Shown one piece after another: positions 1-11,067 of a stretch of 64,000 bases of DNA. Source of the DNA: Fremontodendron californicum (Eukaryota; Streptophyta; Magnoliopsida; Malvales; Malvaceae); assembly GCA_030761205.1 (NCBI GenBank), contig JAULJL010000048.1, positions 3,658,001-3,722,000 on the forward strand, read 5' to 3'. A model generated the notes under the pieces. That model was given only the letters and a program-made list of their open reading frames with translations. It ran no database searches and was not told where the DNA came from. A program made the position numbers and the translations under genes. Numbering within the stretch: the first letter of the stretch is position 1; every line of letters begins with the position of its first letter.

Positions 1-1
1 C

Positions 2-52
2 GAAGATATGCGGACTCAATATTCTCACTTGTTCAATCAAGTTGGTAAGTAA
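2..52 (+). CDS. C-terminal end of chromovirus pol polyprotein (partial)
   Basis: From base 2 a frame reads EDMRTQYSHLFNQVGK and ends at TAA (50-52). A short tail with an R-x-x-Y-x-H-L-F core just before the polypurine tract is what chromovirus polyproteins of the Tekay type show at their C-terminus. Only about 16 codons are visible, so no domain can be judged. The neighbouring PPT and LTR support the reading. Confidence 0.6.
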   Translation, partial: EDMRTQYSHLFNQVGK

Positions 53-74
53 ATTTCGAGGACGAAATTTTTCT

Positions 75-87
75 AAGGGGGGTAAGT
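75..87 (+). promoter_or_regulatory. Polypurine tract of element C
   Basis: AAGGGGGGTAAGT lies immediately before the LTR start TGTAAC. This is the plus-strand primer position for reverse transcription. Confidence 0.75.
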
Positions 88-2548
88 TGTAACAACCGAG
101 GTTACGTATAATCATGTAAAGTTAAATCCCGAAAATTTTAAGGACAAACTTGGAAATTGGTAAGAAGTTATAAGTGAAGGAAATAAAAGAAGAAAGGATC
201 AAAATGAACATATTAAAAAGTTTAGGGGCTTAATGGTTATTTATAAAAAGTTGAGGGACTAATATGCAATTATCCCAAAAACAAGAAAAATATCTCTTTA
301 TCTTCATCTTTCTCTCCCGAAATCTCAAAACATTTTCTTTCTCTTCTTCAAGTGGCAGCAGCTCCCAACATCCCTCTCTCTCAAAATTCTCTTCAAACAA
401 CTCAACCAAAATCTCAACAACAATTACATCCAAGGTTAGTTTCTTGATAAATTCTTCATTTTCTTTAGATATTCTACTTGAGCATGCTAAGATCTTTGCT
501 CCATAAACATGTTAAGGTCTGAAATCCATCTATTAAGTATGAATTTTACTCAACTTGTTAAGAATTAAAAGGATTTGAAAGCATGAACAAGAAAATGGGA
601 AGAAAAAGCAAATCAGGGGAAGTTGAGCATGCTTACTGTTCGGATTTTCTGGGTTCGGCACATTAGGGTTTGTATTTTTTTGATATTTTTCCTAGAAACT
701 AGACTTCAATACGAGAATTTTGGTTTTTGAATCACCCAAAACCGATAAGCGGTTAAAAAGATAAAATTCGGTGAAGTTGGCTGTTCAGTGTGACCCCTGT
801 TTCAGCATAGTTACGGGTTTTATCAAATTTGATCAAGATTTTGTTCTAATTGTCTAAGTTAGTTATTTTCTTCATAAATTAGACTTATTGGTACCAAACT
901 CAAGTTATGATTTTCTAATCTAACTTGATATTAAGGAATTTATTGCTTAAGAGAAATATAGTACTATTGATGGTTATGGATTATGAAAATCTCTAAGGCA
1001 TGGAATACTAGAAAGGAATTTGATAAGGACATGAATATGGAGTTGAATATTTGGAGAAAATGATTATGGAAATGATATTAAAAATTTGGGATATTTTGTT
1101 TTGAGTATGAGGAATTAGTATTGACCTTGAGGGAAGATTATGAGAATTAAGTTGCATTCAAAATTGTGTAATGCTTTGAGCATGTATAGATACTAATTAT
1201 TGTTAATCTCTAGGCCACGTAGATCCGACGTCACCTATGGATCCCGAAGTTTCAGGTCGAGGTGTACAGTGAGATCATCTCAAGGATTGTGAGTAGACGA
1301 CAACTATAGTTATTTGAAATTTATTTAAATATAATTATATATATTTATATATATGTATATTTTTTAGCGTAATATTTATTTTACGTATTAAAGGTATATA
1401 CGATATTTAATCATATGAATTGATTTGTTATTAAAGTATTTTTATTTCAAGAAATATTATATCGAGTAAGTTGGTTGATTTATGAAATATGATTTTACAT
1501 AGAGTTTGACGTACATGGTTTTGGCTCCACCTGACTTAATGTATGAGATTATTTCCTTGACCGGAATACGGGAGCTGCGTGCTACGCCTTTGTGGCGGGA
1601 GCCACCTCCAGAGTCCCCATTCCGTGATATTAGACCGGAATAGGGAGCTGCGTGCTACGCCTTTGTGGCGGGAGCCACCTCCAGAGTCCCCATTCCGTGA
1701 TATTATACTGGGGTATGGGAGCTGCGTGCTACGCCTTTGTGGTGGGAGCCACCTCCAGAGTCCCTATCCCGTTATATTTGCCTTTTGGGGGCACATCATA
1801 GAGACACATATGCCTTTGGGGCGTCCTATGGTGTTATTGGCCTTTGGGGCCGGCTACTAGTATGCCTACATGGATATTGCCTGGTTATTTCATGGATGTA
1901 CTCTTGTGCACGATAGAAAGTTGGAGCCCAATTATACGTAACTTGATTTACTTCACAGATTTTATTCATTGATTTAATATTATAATATTGTTATACATTT
2001 GAAAACTTTGCTACGTCTTTGAATTACTCATTATGATTTTATTATTATTTATTTTGAAAATGTCTATTATGTTTTAAAGGATTATAATCATAGTTTTCAA
2101 ATGTTTTAAAAGTTGTTTACTCACTGAGATATTCATATATCTCACCATTTCATATTCTCATTTTCAGGTGATAGTTAGGTGTTGGGATTGCAACCTTCCT
2201 CTATTCTCTGCTTCAAATAGTATTGTGACGTGGTGGGCATCATAGTAAAAATTTATTGAAGTCTTGATCTTTTGATGTTTTTATCTAGTAAACCTTGCTG
2301 AGATAGGTTTACTTTTGGATATATTGTATATATTTGAAGATATGAGACAATAGATCAATATGTTTTGATTTGAGCATAAATTGATCATGGAAATTTTTTT
2401 TGAATATATATGGATATATGTGATAATAGTATTGAGGAATATTGCTAGTTGAGGATATGAATTGAGTGTTATTTGCAGGAGGATTATCGTTGAGATAGAA
2501 AGGAAACTCTGCCGGATTTTAGGTAGATTATCCGGACAGGGTGTTACA
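88..2548 (+). mobile_element. 3' LTR of element C (2461 bp)
   Basis: The LTR is bounded by perfect short inverted ends, TGTAACA at 88-94 and TGTTACA at 2542-2548. A plausible TATA box (TTATAAAAAG, about 241-250) is followed by a pyrimidine-rich leader. A GC-rich tandem array lies inside at 1558-1775. The small open frames in it are not genes. Confidence 0.8.
1558..1775 (+). repeat. Three-copy GC-rich tandem repeat of 73-74 bp inside the LTR
   Basis: The core GAGCTGCGTGCTACGCC recurs at 1572, 1645 and 1719, with near-identical unit sequence between. The units are far more GC-rich than the surrounding LTR and include the palindromic-looking segment GTGGCGGGAGCCACCTCC. A 94-codon open frame across it is a by-product of the 73-74 bp period. 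Confidence 0.85.
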
Positions 2549-5500
2549 AATGACCTAGGTAACATAATAAATTCTATATGAAATGTAATATCCTAAGTCA
2601 TATGATATATTCTAAATGAAATGAAATGACCTAGGTGACATAATATATTCTATATGAAATAAAATAACCTAGGTAACATAATATATTCTATATGAAATGA
2701 CATAATTTAAATGACATGGCAAATATGGATGATATGGCATATAATTTAAATGACATGGAATATAAAATAATACTATCATATAATATGCATGGAAATGAAA
2801 ATAATAATGCATGAACATAGTATATGCTAAATAATATAACAACAAAAAAAAAATTAAATGAAAAGCATAGGATATCATGAAATATATTTCAAATCATATA
2901 ATAAAAAATATAACATAACTCAAAATCATAACAATATCATAGAAATTATCATAGCAAAAATCACATATTATATAAAATGCATGAATATGGAAAATGCAAT
3001 GCATGAAAATGTATTTTTTTCCTTTAATTAAGGAAATCCGTATATCTATAAAGATATCCGGCTACCTTAGGAAAATATATCAAATTAAATATTTTAAAAC
3101 CAAAATACTTTGTGATTGTTTGAAAACAATTTTGAAAAGCTTGAATTAAAAATAAAAACTGGGCTAAATCTTTTTTTAAATGGCTCTAATTTCCTAAGTT
3201 TAAAATCCCGGACTTGACCACCCTTAACCCAAGACTTAAAAAATAATTTTTAGTGTTTAAAAAGGCTTAGAAACTATCCTAAGTCAGTAGCTAACCTTCC
3301 TAATCAGCCCCCTCTTAGTAACTTAACCAAAACAGAAAAATGATTTTCCTCCAAATTCAATTCTGACTCCACTGTCTAGTTTTAAGCCACGATTTTTTAC
3401 CCTATTTTTAAAAATTCAAAAAATTCTGAAAAAAAGTACTGGAGACTCAAGACATGTAAAAGTACACGTGAAAAAATCATCTTAATTTTCTTATTAAAGA
3501 TGAATGCCCAGAAAAATCAGGAAAGTACGAGTACTGGGTGAAAAAAACTGTTTTGCCAAAATACATTTTTGCCTTTGATAAAATCATTTAAAAATCAAAG
3601 TAAAAATATTAAAGACTCACAAAATGACTCACAAACATTTACTAGGACTTTTTGAAAGTTTGATAAAAATTGGCTAAGTAAAAAAAATTACAAAGGTAGA
3701 ATAATCAATTTGACAAACTATAATTTTCCACAAGTGTGCTCAAAAGAGCATGACTTTGAACCATTAATTGGCTCAAGTCATTAGTCAAGTGGCATGCACA
3801 TGAAATGCATGAAAAGTTATAGCAAATATGATGCATGAAATGTATGAGTTTAAACCTAAAGGTCATGGAAAAATGCATGGCATCCATATAGTGACCTAGA
3901 CCTAAATGAACTTGCATGGCATTTAATGCAACCTAGGTCTAAAATGCATGAACATGCATGGAAAATAAACCAAACCTAATAACTAAAATATGCATCGCAT
4001 TTTGAAAAACACAAGGCATGCTTAAACTAAAAACTCAACCAAATATCATGCAAATGCTAACCTATCAACTAACATAGCAAAAATGCAACCATGATGCTAA
4101 AATACAAGGGGTGGCCGAATGGCCTATGGTTTCTAACAAGCATGGCATTTTCACAAACACTTGGTATACTAACATGCAAAACTAAATCAAATGTCATGCA
4201 AATGCAAAAACCTACCAACTAACATGGCAAAAATGTAACACACAATGCAAAACACATGGAGTAGCTGAATGGCCTCAAGCTCCAACAATCATGGCATTTT
4301 CACAACCACTTGATATACTAACATGCTCAACTAAAATATAACACTCAAATCATGCAAACACAAAGTAGAAATACTAAAACCAAACAAGAATTTTCACAAA
4401 CACTTGATATACTAACATGCACAACTAAAATATAAAACTCAAATCATGCAAACACAACACAAGCATTTTCACAAACACTTGATATACTAAATATAAAACA
4501 TCAACAAATTTAAACATTATGAAAATAGAAAATTAAAAATGCAAGAACATGATATTTAAATCATAAATGGCAACAAACAAAGCAACCAAATTAAAATATG
4601 ACTCAAGTATATGAAGTAGAATAACACTTAAAACATCAAGATTAAAGAAAATAACATAAATAACAAGATAAAATAAACAAAACAGAAACATTAAATAAAA
4701 ATGTAGGCCATTCGGCCATGGTGAGAAAAATGTGAAAAAAAATTGTAAAAAAATATTTAAGAAAGAGATGAAAAAAGAACTTAAGAAGAACAATAAAAAA
4801 AAAACATTTATTTAAAAAGGAAACTCACCAAATAATAATTAAAATAGAAAAAGAGAGAATGGAAAATCAAGAAAGTGCAAGAGTTGGTGCTCAAGAGCAA
4901 CCTCAAGAAGCTATATTTCAAGCTTTATCTCTTCAAACTTTCCTTTCTTTTCTAAACTTTTTCTTTTTGCTTTCAACCAAGGAGAGAAAAAACCAAGAAA
5001 AACTAAGAGAAATCAAAAAAATGAAGTGTGTAAAATGAAATTCTGCTCCCTCCCTTAAGGCTGGCCGAACCCTCCTAAATGAGCTAGGATGTTGTCATTT
5101 TGGTTCCAACTAACTTCCCATCCAATGGCTAGTAATTCAAGGTGAAAAATCATGAAATTATCACCCTTAGATTAGCATATCAGCTGTCCATAATTACAGC
5201 TATTCAAGAATAATGTTGACACTCTCCCTTGGCCTATGTGGCTGAATCACACTGGCTTGATCAAAAGGAATCTCTAACTAACTTTTAATTCTTGGCCATT
5301 TGATTGAAAAATCAAAAACTTCCTCTTTCCTTTGGGACTTGGCAGGCCAGCACTTCTCTTTTTCAGCCCAAGTCTGATTTTTTGAAAAGCCAAAAGAAGC
5401 CCTTTTTGGTTGCTTGGGTGAAATGATCGTTTTGCCCCCCGGATGTAAATAAATGGCAAACGGACTCCAAATTCAAATTTCTTTTTTTAATACTTCCAAA

Positions 5501-6693
5501 ATAATAAAACATTGAGTTCTAGAAGTTTTCAAAATTTTTCGAGTCCGTTTCTATTTATTTGGATTTTTTCTTCCAAAAATGCCCTTTCATGCCCCCACAT
5601 TTTACCATTTTTGAAACGAGCTCCAAATCAAGATTTTTCTTCACCAATATCTTCAAAATAATTTAAAAGTACGATCAAGAAGTTTTCATAATTTTTGGAA
5701 CTCATTTGGTATTTTTCGGGATTTATCTGCTTGAATTACTGCATAGGAGCTCGGGATTTGGCCATTTTGCAAACGAACTCCGAAAGATTTTATTGCACCA
5801 ATATCTTCCAAATAATTTAAAAATTAGATTTGAAAATTTTCAGAATTTTTGGAGTCTATTTGCTATTTTTCCGGGATTTATCTTCTTGAATTATTGCATA
5901 GGAGGCCCGGGATTTGGTCATTTTGCAAGCGAACTCCGAATCAAGATTTTCTCTCGCCAATCTCTTCCAAATGACTTAATAATGAGATTTGAAAATTTTC
6001 AGAAGATTTGGAGCTCATTTGCTATTTTCCCAAATTTTCCAATTTTGCCATTTTGCCTCCGAAACCCGGTTTTGCACAAAACAAGTCCGATTTTCAGATT
6101 TTCTTCAAGCTGAGCCTTGGGCTATCCCTTTTTAATCATTCCTCATCCATTGGGGGCTTTATTCTTACCAAGTCGGACCATTTCTGTAATTCTGCCCGAT
6201 TTCACCGAGATCCACCAAAAACCCTAATTCTCGGTTTTCTCCCGGATTGACTTTTCTTTCAAGTGACTTCTCCATTACCCGTAGTCAGGGCTTATCTTTC
6301 ATTTGGAACCTTCAATTTCAACCAATTCATCGTTTAAGCACTTTTCCCCAAATTTCTCGGATTAGGGTTTCCTTTTTACTTAATCTCCAAATCCCAATTT
6401 TCAAACTCCATATCTTTTGATGTAGATCTCGGATTATCAAAATTCTTTCTCCATTTTTCAATTGAGCTTCAAATCTTGATTTTGAAAGTGGGTTGACTTT
6501 TTCAGTGGTTGACTTTCTGGGTTGACTTTTTCTTGGGTTGATTTTTTCCAAGTTTGACTTTTTATGCTCGCTCTCTTAAACGAAGTCTCAGAGTACCACC
6601 TGCAGGATGAAAAACTCTTTTTACATTCTGAAACATCAATTTAGGAAGAAAACATGCATGTTTTAGTGGTCCGGACAAAATTAGGTGTCTACA
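2549..6693 (-). mobile_element. LTR of Ogre/Tat-like element B, minus strand, truncated by element C
   Basis: Read on the minus strand from 6693 it begins TGTAGACACC and follows the plus-strand LTR at 11045-16021 segment by segment: the CCTGCAGGTGGTACTC block, runs of similar ~70-bp AT-rich paragraphs, a gene-free region rich in CATGCAT, and the CATTTCATTTAGAATA repeats. At 2549 it stops within those repeats where element C entered. No polypurine tract adjoins its outer end at 6694. I therefore read 6693 as the 5' end of an element running leftwards that was inserted into the gag of element A. Confidence 0.7.
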
Positions 6694-7002
6694 CCAGCCC
6701 TTGCAACAAGGCCTACTTCCAGAAAACGACCGCGGGAAAACCAGGAAAGAATTCCAATCCCCATCCCTGACCTGCTGCCATTACTAATAAAGAATCAGTA
6801 CCTTACCCCGATACCTTTGAAAATAGCTCCAAATCCATCAGCAAGGAGTTATGACCCTGAGAGCAAGTGTGATTATCATTTGTGGGTAGTTGCGCATTCA
6901 ACTGAAAAATGCAGACAACTGAAGAAAAGGATTGAAAGTCTTATCCGTGATGGTATTTTAACACCGGAGCTTATCAATCAGTGGAAGGCCACTTTACCGT
7001 AA
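6694..7002 (+). pseudogene. Ogre/Tat-type gag C-terminal fragment (element A)
   Basis: An open frame of about 102 codons ends at TAA (7000-7002). It contains CDYHLWVVAHSTEKC followed by RQLKKRIESLIRDGIL. A Tyr-Asp...Cys-Asp-Tyr-His...His-Ser-Thr-Glu-x-Cys block followed by a K/R-rich helix and L-I-x-x-G is characteristic of gag in Tat/Ogre elements, where it serves as the zinc-binding nucleocapsid-like module. The N-terminal capsid part is missing because the minus-strand LTR of element B begins exactly at 6693/6694. No protease or reverse transcriptase follows, so element A is a deletion derivative that would need enzymes in trans. The apparent upstream start codon belongs to the LTR of B. 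Confidence 0.65.
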
Positions 7003-9362
7003 ATCAATTTCTTTCAGGGTTTTAGGGGGAGAATTACTACCTTTGAAGGATGTCAATATGAGCATTTTGATGCATGAAGTTTTAGACTTTATGATGAAAA
7101 CACTTGCCTCATGTCGACATTCATTAAATGAATTTTTATTTTTAAATGCTTTGTGTTTGTTGTGTTTTAACAATAATTTGAATTTGCAAAAACAAGCATT
7201 AAGGAAGTTTTAGTAATGAATAGTCTCAAGAATATTGATTATCATTGTTACAAATGACCCAATACCTTCTCCCCTCTCTTTTAAGCTTTCCTAGGCCTAA
7301 ACCCCTTGAATCAAGAACACTTGAAAGACCTAATGCTTCAAGGAATACGAATGATTGAACTTCATAAAACCATCGTCATCATAGAATAAGAAAAGATGTA
7401 GATCCTAGTCTAGGTTATGAACAAAGGAACGAACTTTTCGAAATTTTTTCGAACTCCTTCAAATTCAAACAAATGAGACTTTCTTTCAAGAATTTAGATC
7501 ATGGTAATTTGGTGTGTGTCAAGGTTGTGCCAAAACCATTCATGTCATTTTCAACAACCACAAAACACTAATTTCCCAAACATCACTTCATGATTGACAC
7601 CCTGGGGCACAATGATTAAACTAGATTATCCCATGTCCTAGAGAAAACCCGTTTTTGGGTCATATTTTCCTTGTCTCTTCAAAGAACTCAGATTTGAAAC
7701 TCAACCTTTTCAAAATAGACCTAGACTTGCTATGTTCCTTGTTGATACAAACTCTCATGGTTAATCAAATTGGGGCATCATATGTGGAAATGATGGATAC
7801 ATGGTGAATAAGGATGGACTAATGCATGAATTATTGGGGCATGCGATGAAAAATAAAAAGCAAAAAGAAGAAAAAATGTGATATCATGCATATGAGAATT
7901 CGGATGATTTCAAAGTGCAAAATGAAATTTTGATTATCTATTTCCCCTGGGGATTGCTTTTCAATGAGAATATTTGTGCTTGATATGAGAAATGGCCATC
8001 TTTCATATTCCTTTAAAAAAAAAAAATTATCCATAGTCACCCATCTTGAGCCAGAAGAATTCTTTCTTCTTTGAACCCTGATCAAGGATCACCCTCTACA
8101 CTGGGGGGCAAATGCGAGGAAAGATCTTTTTTAAAGATCATGGAGGAATGAGTCCTGGCTCAAAGACAGATACAAAGCAAATGGAGTGCCGAATGAATAT
8201 GGGTTCACTCTGTCAAAAAGAAAAGGAAAAGATGGCGAAATGGAAGCCAAGAACAAAAAAATTGTGTGAAAAAGTATGGCAAATGAAAGCCAAAAGCAAA
8301 GAAGAAAAAGAGCAAAAGTAAAAAGGAAAGAAATGTCCAAGAAGGGACAAATACTTCAAAGGAAATCCTCCTCAAGAAATGATCCTTTGATCTGATTACC
8401 CTCAAACACATATTTTGGGCCTATTTATCCTTTCTTTTTGAACCCCAAACCATGGACTACAGTACGTGCCTTAAAAATCCATTTTGATCAAGCATGAATG
8501 TCTAATTTGAAGGGTTTTTCCTCGAATTTTATCCCATATCATCGAATTATCATTTCACTAAGGAAGAATTTATAATTCTCAAGTGCGTGGTAAAACAATG
8601 AAAAAAGAGAAGAAAAATAGGACTCTAGGGCGAAAACCCAAAAATGACCGATCTAGAGTAAAATGGGAATTTTCGATGACCATCTGTGATAATGCCGATA
8701 CCACAAAAGAGAAAATCATCTTGAAGAAGTGATCATCAAGGAACATCTAGGAATTCTTGAACTTCCCAAAGTGTCAACTCTCATTTGGATGATTGATTTC
8801 AAAAACTGAAACTCTTTTTCTCCAAAATCAACTTTCCAGTTTAAACATACCAGCCAGTCTTTATGCTTGTTAAAATGCCTTGATATGAAAACTAAAAGAA
8901 TGTTGAATTTGTTTCATTTTCAATGAATTCATGATTTATAAAACCTATTCCATTTGTGAGCCTAGAAGGGACATACATTTTTGTTATGAAATTTCCTTTG
9001 ATCAACCAAAATCTTGTTATACCAAGCATTGCCAATTCAAATTGAAAAACCCAGATTGACACTTAGAGAAGTTTTTAACAATGATCATCAGTCTTCAAAA
9101 GATTTGTACATCACACATTGTGGGGTTAATATTTTTTAAGCACCCATACTTGATGTTGACATGAGACAAGGGTTTTTCTAACCCAAAGGTATAGAACTGC
9201 TAGGATAGGTCTTAACTTCCAGATATGATAAGAAGAAATAAAACCCGTTTCAGACCTCTATTATTGAGAGTTTGAAAACTGTTGGGGCAAAGAGAATAGC
9301 CAAAATGAATTGAAGACATACTCTGATTTGAAAAGGAAAAATGAATTGGAAAGGCTAAGCCA
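7003..9362 (+). other. Non-coding internal region of element A
   Basis: No frame here shows a recognisable domain. Small open frames at 7831-8085 and 8112-8411 lie on opposite strands over the same purine-rich tract and look like composition artefacts. Where pol should be, there is only A/T-rich sequence with short purine tracts, for example near 7990-8010. I infer this is untranslated element sequence between gag and the 3' arrays. Confidence 0.5.
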
Positions 9363-9892
9363 AAGTATAGAAAAATGATCAAGGGCATTTGCATCTTTTC
9401 ATGAAGCGTTTGCATCATTATCGATCTTTGCATTTGCATCAGGTAGAAGCATTCTGCACGTTGTCAAATCCTTGCATTTGCATCATTTAAAAGCATTTGT
9501 ATAATGCCAATCTTTGCATCTGCATCATTTCATGACGTAGTTGCGTTAACACCAATTTTCGCATTTGTATCATAAAGAAGCATTTGCACATTATTGACCT
9601 TTGCATCCTTCTGAGAAGTAATTGCGTTAGTTGAGAATCATTTGCATTGGCATCATTTAGAAGCATCTGCATCTTATTCAATATCTGTATCGGCATCAAT
9701 AATCATTTGCATCAATCTAAGCCATTTTCATATACACCACGAAGCATTTGCATTTTATCCAACATTTGCATCTGCATCAAGAAACATGTGCATCAATTCA
9801 AAACATTTATATTTGCAATATGAAGAATGTGTATCCTATTTATCATTTGCACCAACATCAAAAAGCATTCGCATCTTCTCAAAATCTTCAGG
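9363..9892 (+). repeat. Degenerate GCATTTGCATC repeat array (3'UTR of element A)
   Basis: The words GCATTTGCATC and AAGCATTTGCA recur every ~30-60 bp in diverged form, interleaved with ATCATTTAGAAGC. Several overlapping small frames on both strands arise from the periodicity. It directly precedes the 80-bp array. Confidence 0.7.
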
Positions 9893-9895
9893 TTA

Positions 9896-10790
9896 ATTTT
9901 CAACAATTCTTAAGACCTCCGGGCATAATTTTTTCAAATCACGGGTAAGGCCTACGGGCACCATTTTTAAGACCTCCGGGCACCATTCTTAAGACCTCCA
10001 GGCATAATTTTTTTCAAATCATGGGTAAGGCCTACGGGTACCATTTTTAAGACCTCCGAGCACCATTCTTAAGACCTCCGGGCATAATTTTTTTCAAATC
10101 ACGGGTAAGGCCTACGGGCACCATTTATAAAGACCTCTAGGCATCATTCTTAAGACCTCCGGGCATAATTTTTTTCAAATCACGAGTAAGGCCTACAGGC
10201 ACCATTTTTGAGACCTCCGGGCACCATTCTTAAGTCCTCCGGAAATAATTTTTTTTAAATCATGGGTAAGGCCTACGGGCACCATTTTTAAGACCCCCGG
10301 GCACCATTCTTAAGACCTCCGGGCATAATTTTTTTCAAATCACGGGTAAGGCCTACGGGCACCATTTTTAAGACCTCCGAGCACCATTCTTAAGACCTCC
10401 GGGCATAATTTTTTTTTCAAATCACGGGTAAGGCCTACGGGCACCATTTTTAATACCTCTAGGCATAATTTTTTCAAATCATGGGTAAGGCCTATGGGCA
10501 CCATTTTTAAGACCTCCGGTCACCATTCTGAAGACCTCCGAGCATAATTTTTTTAAATCACAGGTAAGGCCTACGGGCACCATTTTTAAGACCTCCGGGC
10601 ACCATTCTTAAGACCTCCGGGCATAATTTTCAAATCACGGGTAAGGCCTACGGGCACCATTTTTAAGACCTCCGGGCATCATTCTTAAGACCTCCGGGCA
10701 TAATTTTTCAAATCACAGGTAAGGCCTCCGGGCACCATTTTTAAAGACCTCCGTGCATCATTTTTAAGACCTCCGGGCATAACGTTTTCT
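9896..10790 (+). repeat. ~80-bp tandem array, about 11 copies (3'UTR of element A)
   Basis: The word GGTAAGGCCTACGGGCACC recurs at an 80-bp period: GGTAAGG at 9944, 10024, 10104, then about every 80 bases to 10721. Each unit holds two related ~25-bp halves around TTAAGACCTCCGGGCA. A shared tail follows (TCGAGCC, then ATTAGTCAGGGAA) before the polypurine tract. Hypervariable tandem arrays just upstream of the 3' LTR are a known trait of Ogre/Tat elements. Confidence 0.9.
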
Positions 10791-10974
10791 TGCAAATCGA
10801 ATTTGTTTCCTTAAGACGGGTCGAGCCTTGATTAGTCAGGGAATTTAATTTAAGGACAAAATCTTCAGTTTACAGCTTTTTCAACCAAAACAAATGAAAA
10901 AAAATGAAAAAAGAAATGAAAAAAATGAAAAAAGAAAAAAGAAATTCCCTTCTCTTCACATGTGATTTCACTAA

Positions 10975-11067
10975 CCGGACAAAATTAGTGTTTGTTTATC
11001 TTTGCCTGATTCCTGATTCTCAGTAATAGCCAAAGAGGGGCAGCTGTAGACACCTAATTTTGTCCGG
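10975..11067 (+). promoter_or_regulatory. Inverted repeat bracketing the PPT/LTR boundary of element A
   Basis: CCGGACAAAATTAG (10975-10988) is the exact reverse complement of CTAATTTTGTCCGG (11054-11067), 10 bases into the LTR. The 65-base loop contains the polypurine tract CAAAGAGGGGCAGC (11031-11044). A slightly degenerate version exists in element E (23481-23494 and 23553-23566). Confidence 0.7.

Larger units (their letters stand above)
1..2548 (+). mobile_element. 3' end of Tekay/Del-like Ty3 LTR retrotransposon (element C)
   Basis: The window opens in the last codons of a pol frame, followed by a purine tract and a complete LTR. The layout (short pol tail, A-G-rich tract, LTR starting TGTAAC) is typical of Tekay/Del chromoviruses. 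The body of the element lies to the left of the window. The right flank is the repetitive part of a large Ogre-like LTR, so C is nested in element B. A 5-bp target duplication would be AATGA at 2549-2553, but its partner is not visible. The lineage assignment is inference from the terminal structure. Confidence 0.75.

Noticed and set aside
1579..1860. 94-codon frame in the Tekay-like LTR
   Set aside because: It arises from the 73-74 bp tandem repeat; no protein family fits.
8112..8411. Opposing small frames, Lys-rich on plus and Phe/Leu-rich on minus
   Set aside because: Both come from one A/G-rich tract; composition artefact.
9896..10790. Possible CRISPR-like array
   Set aside because: Units are contiguous tandem repeats without unique spacers, in a plant retrotransposon 3'UTR.
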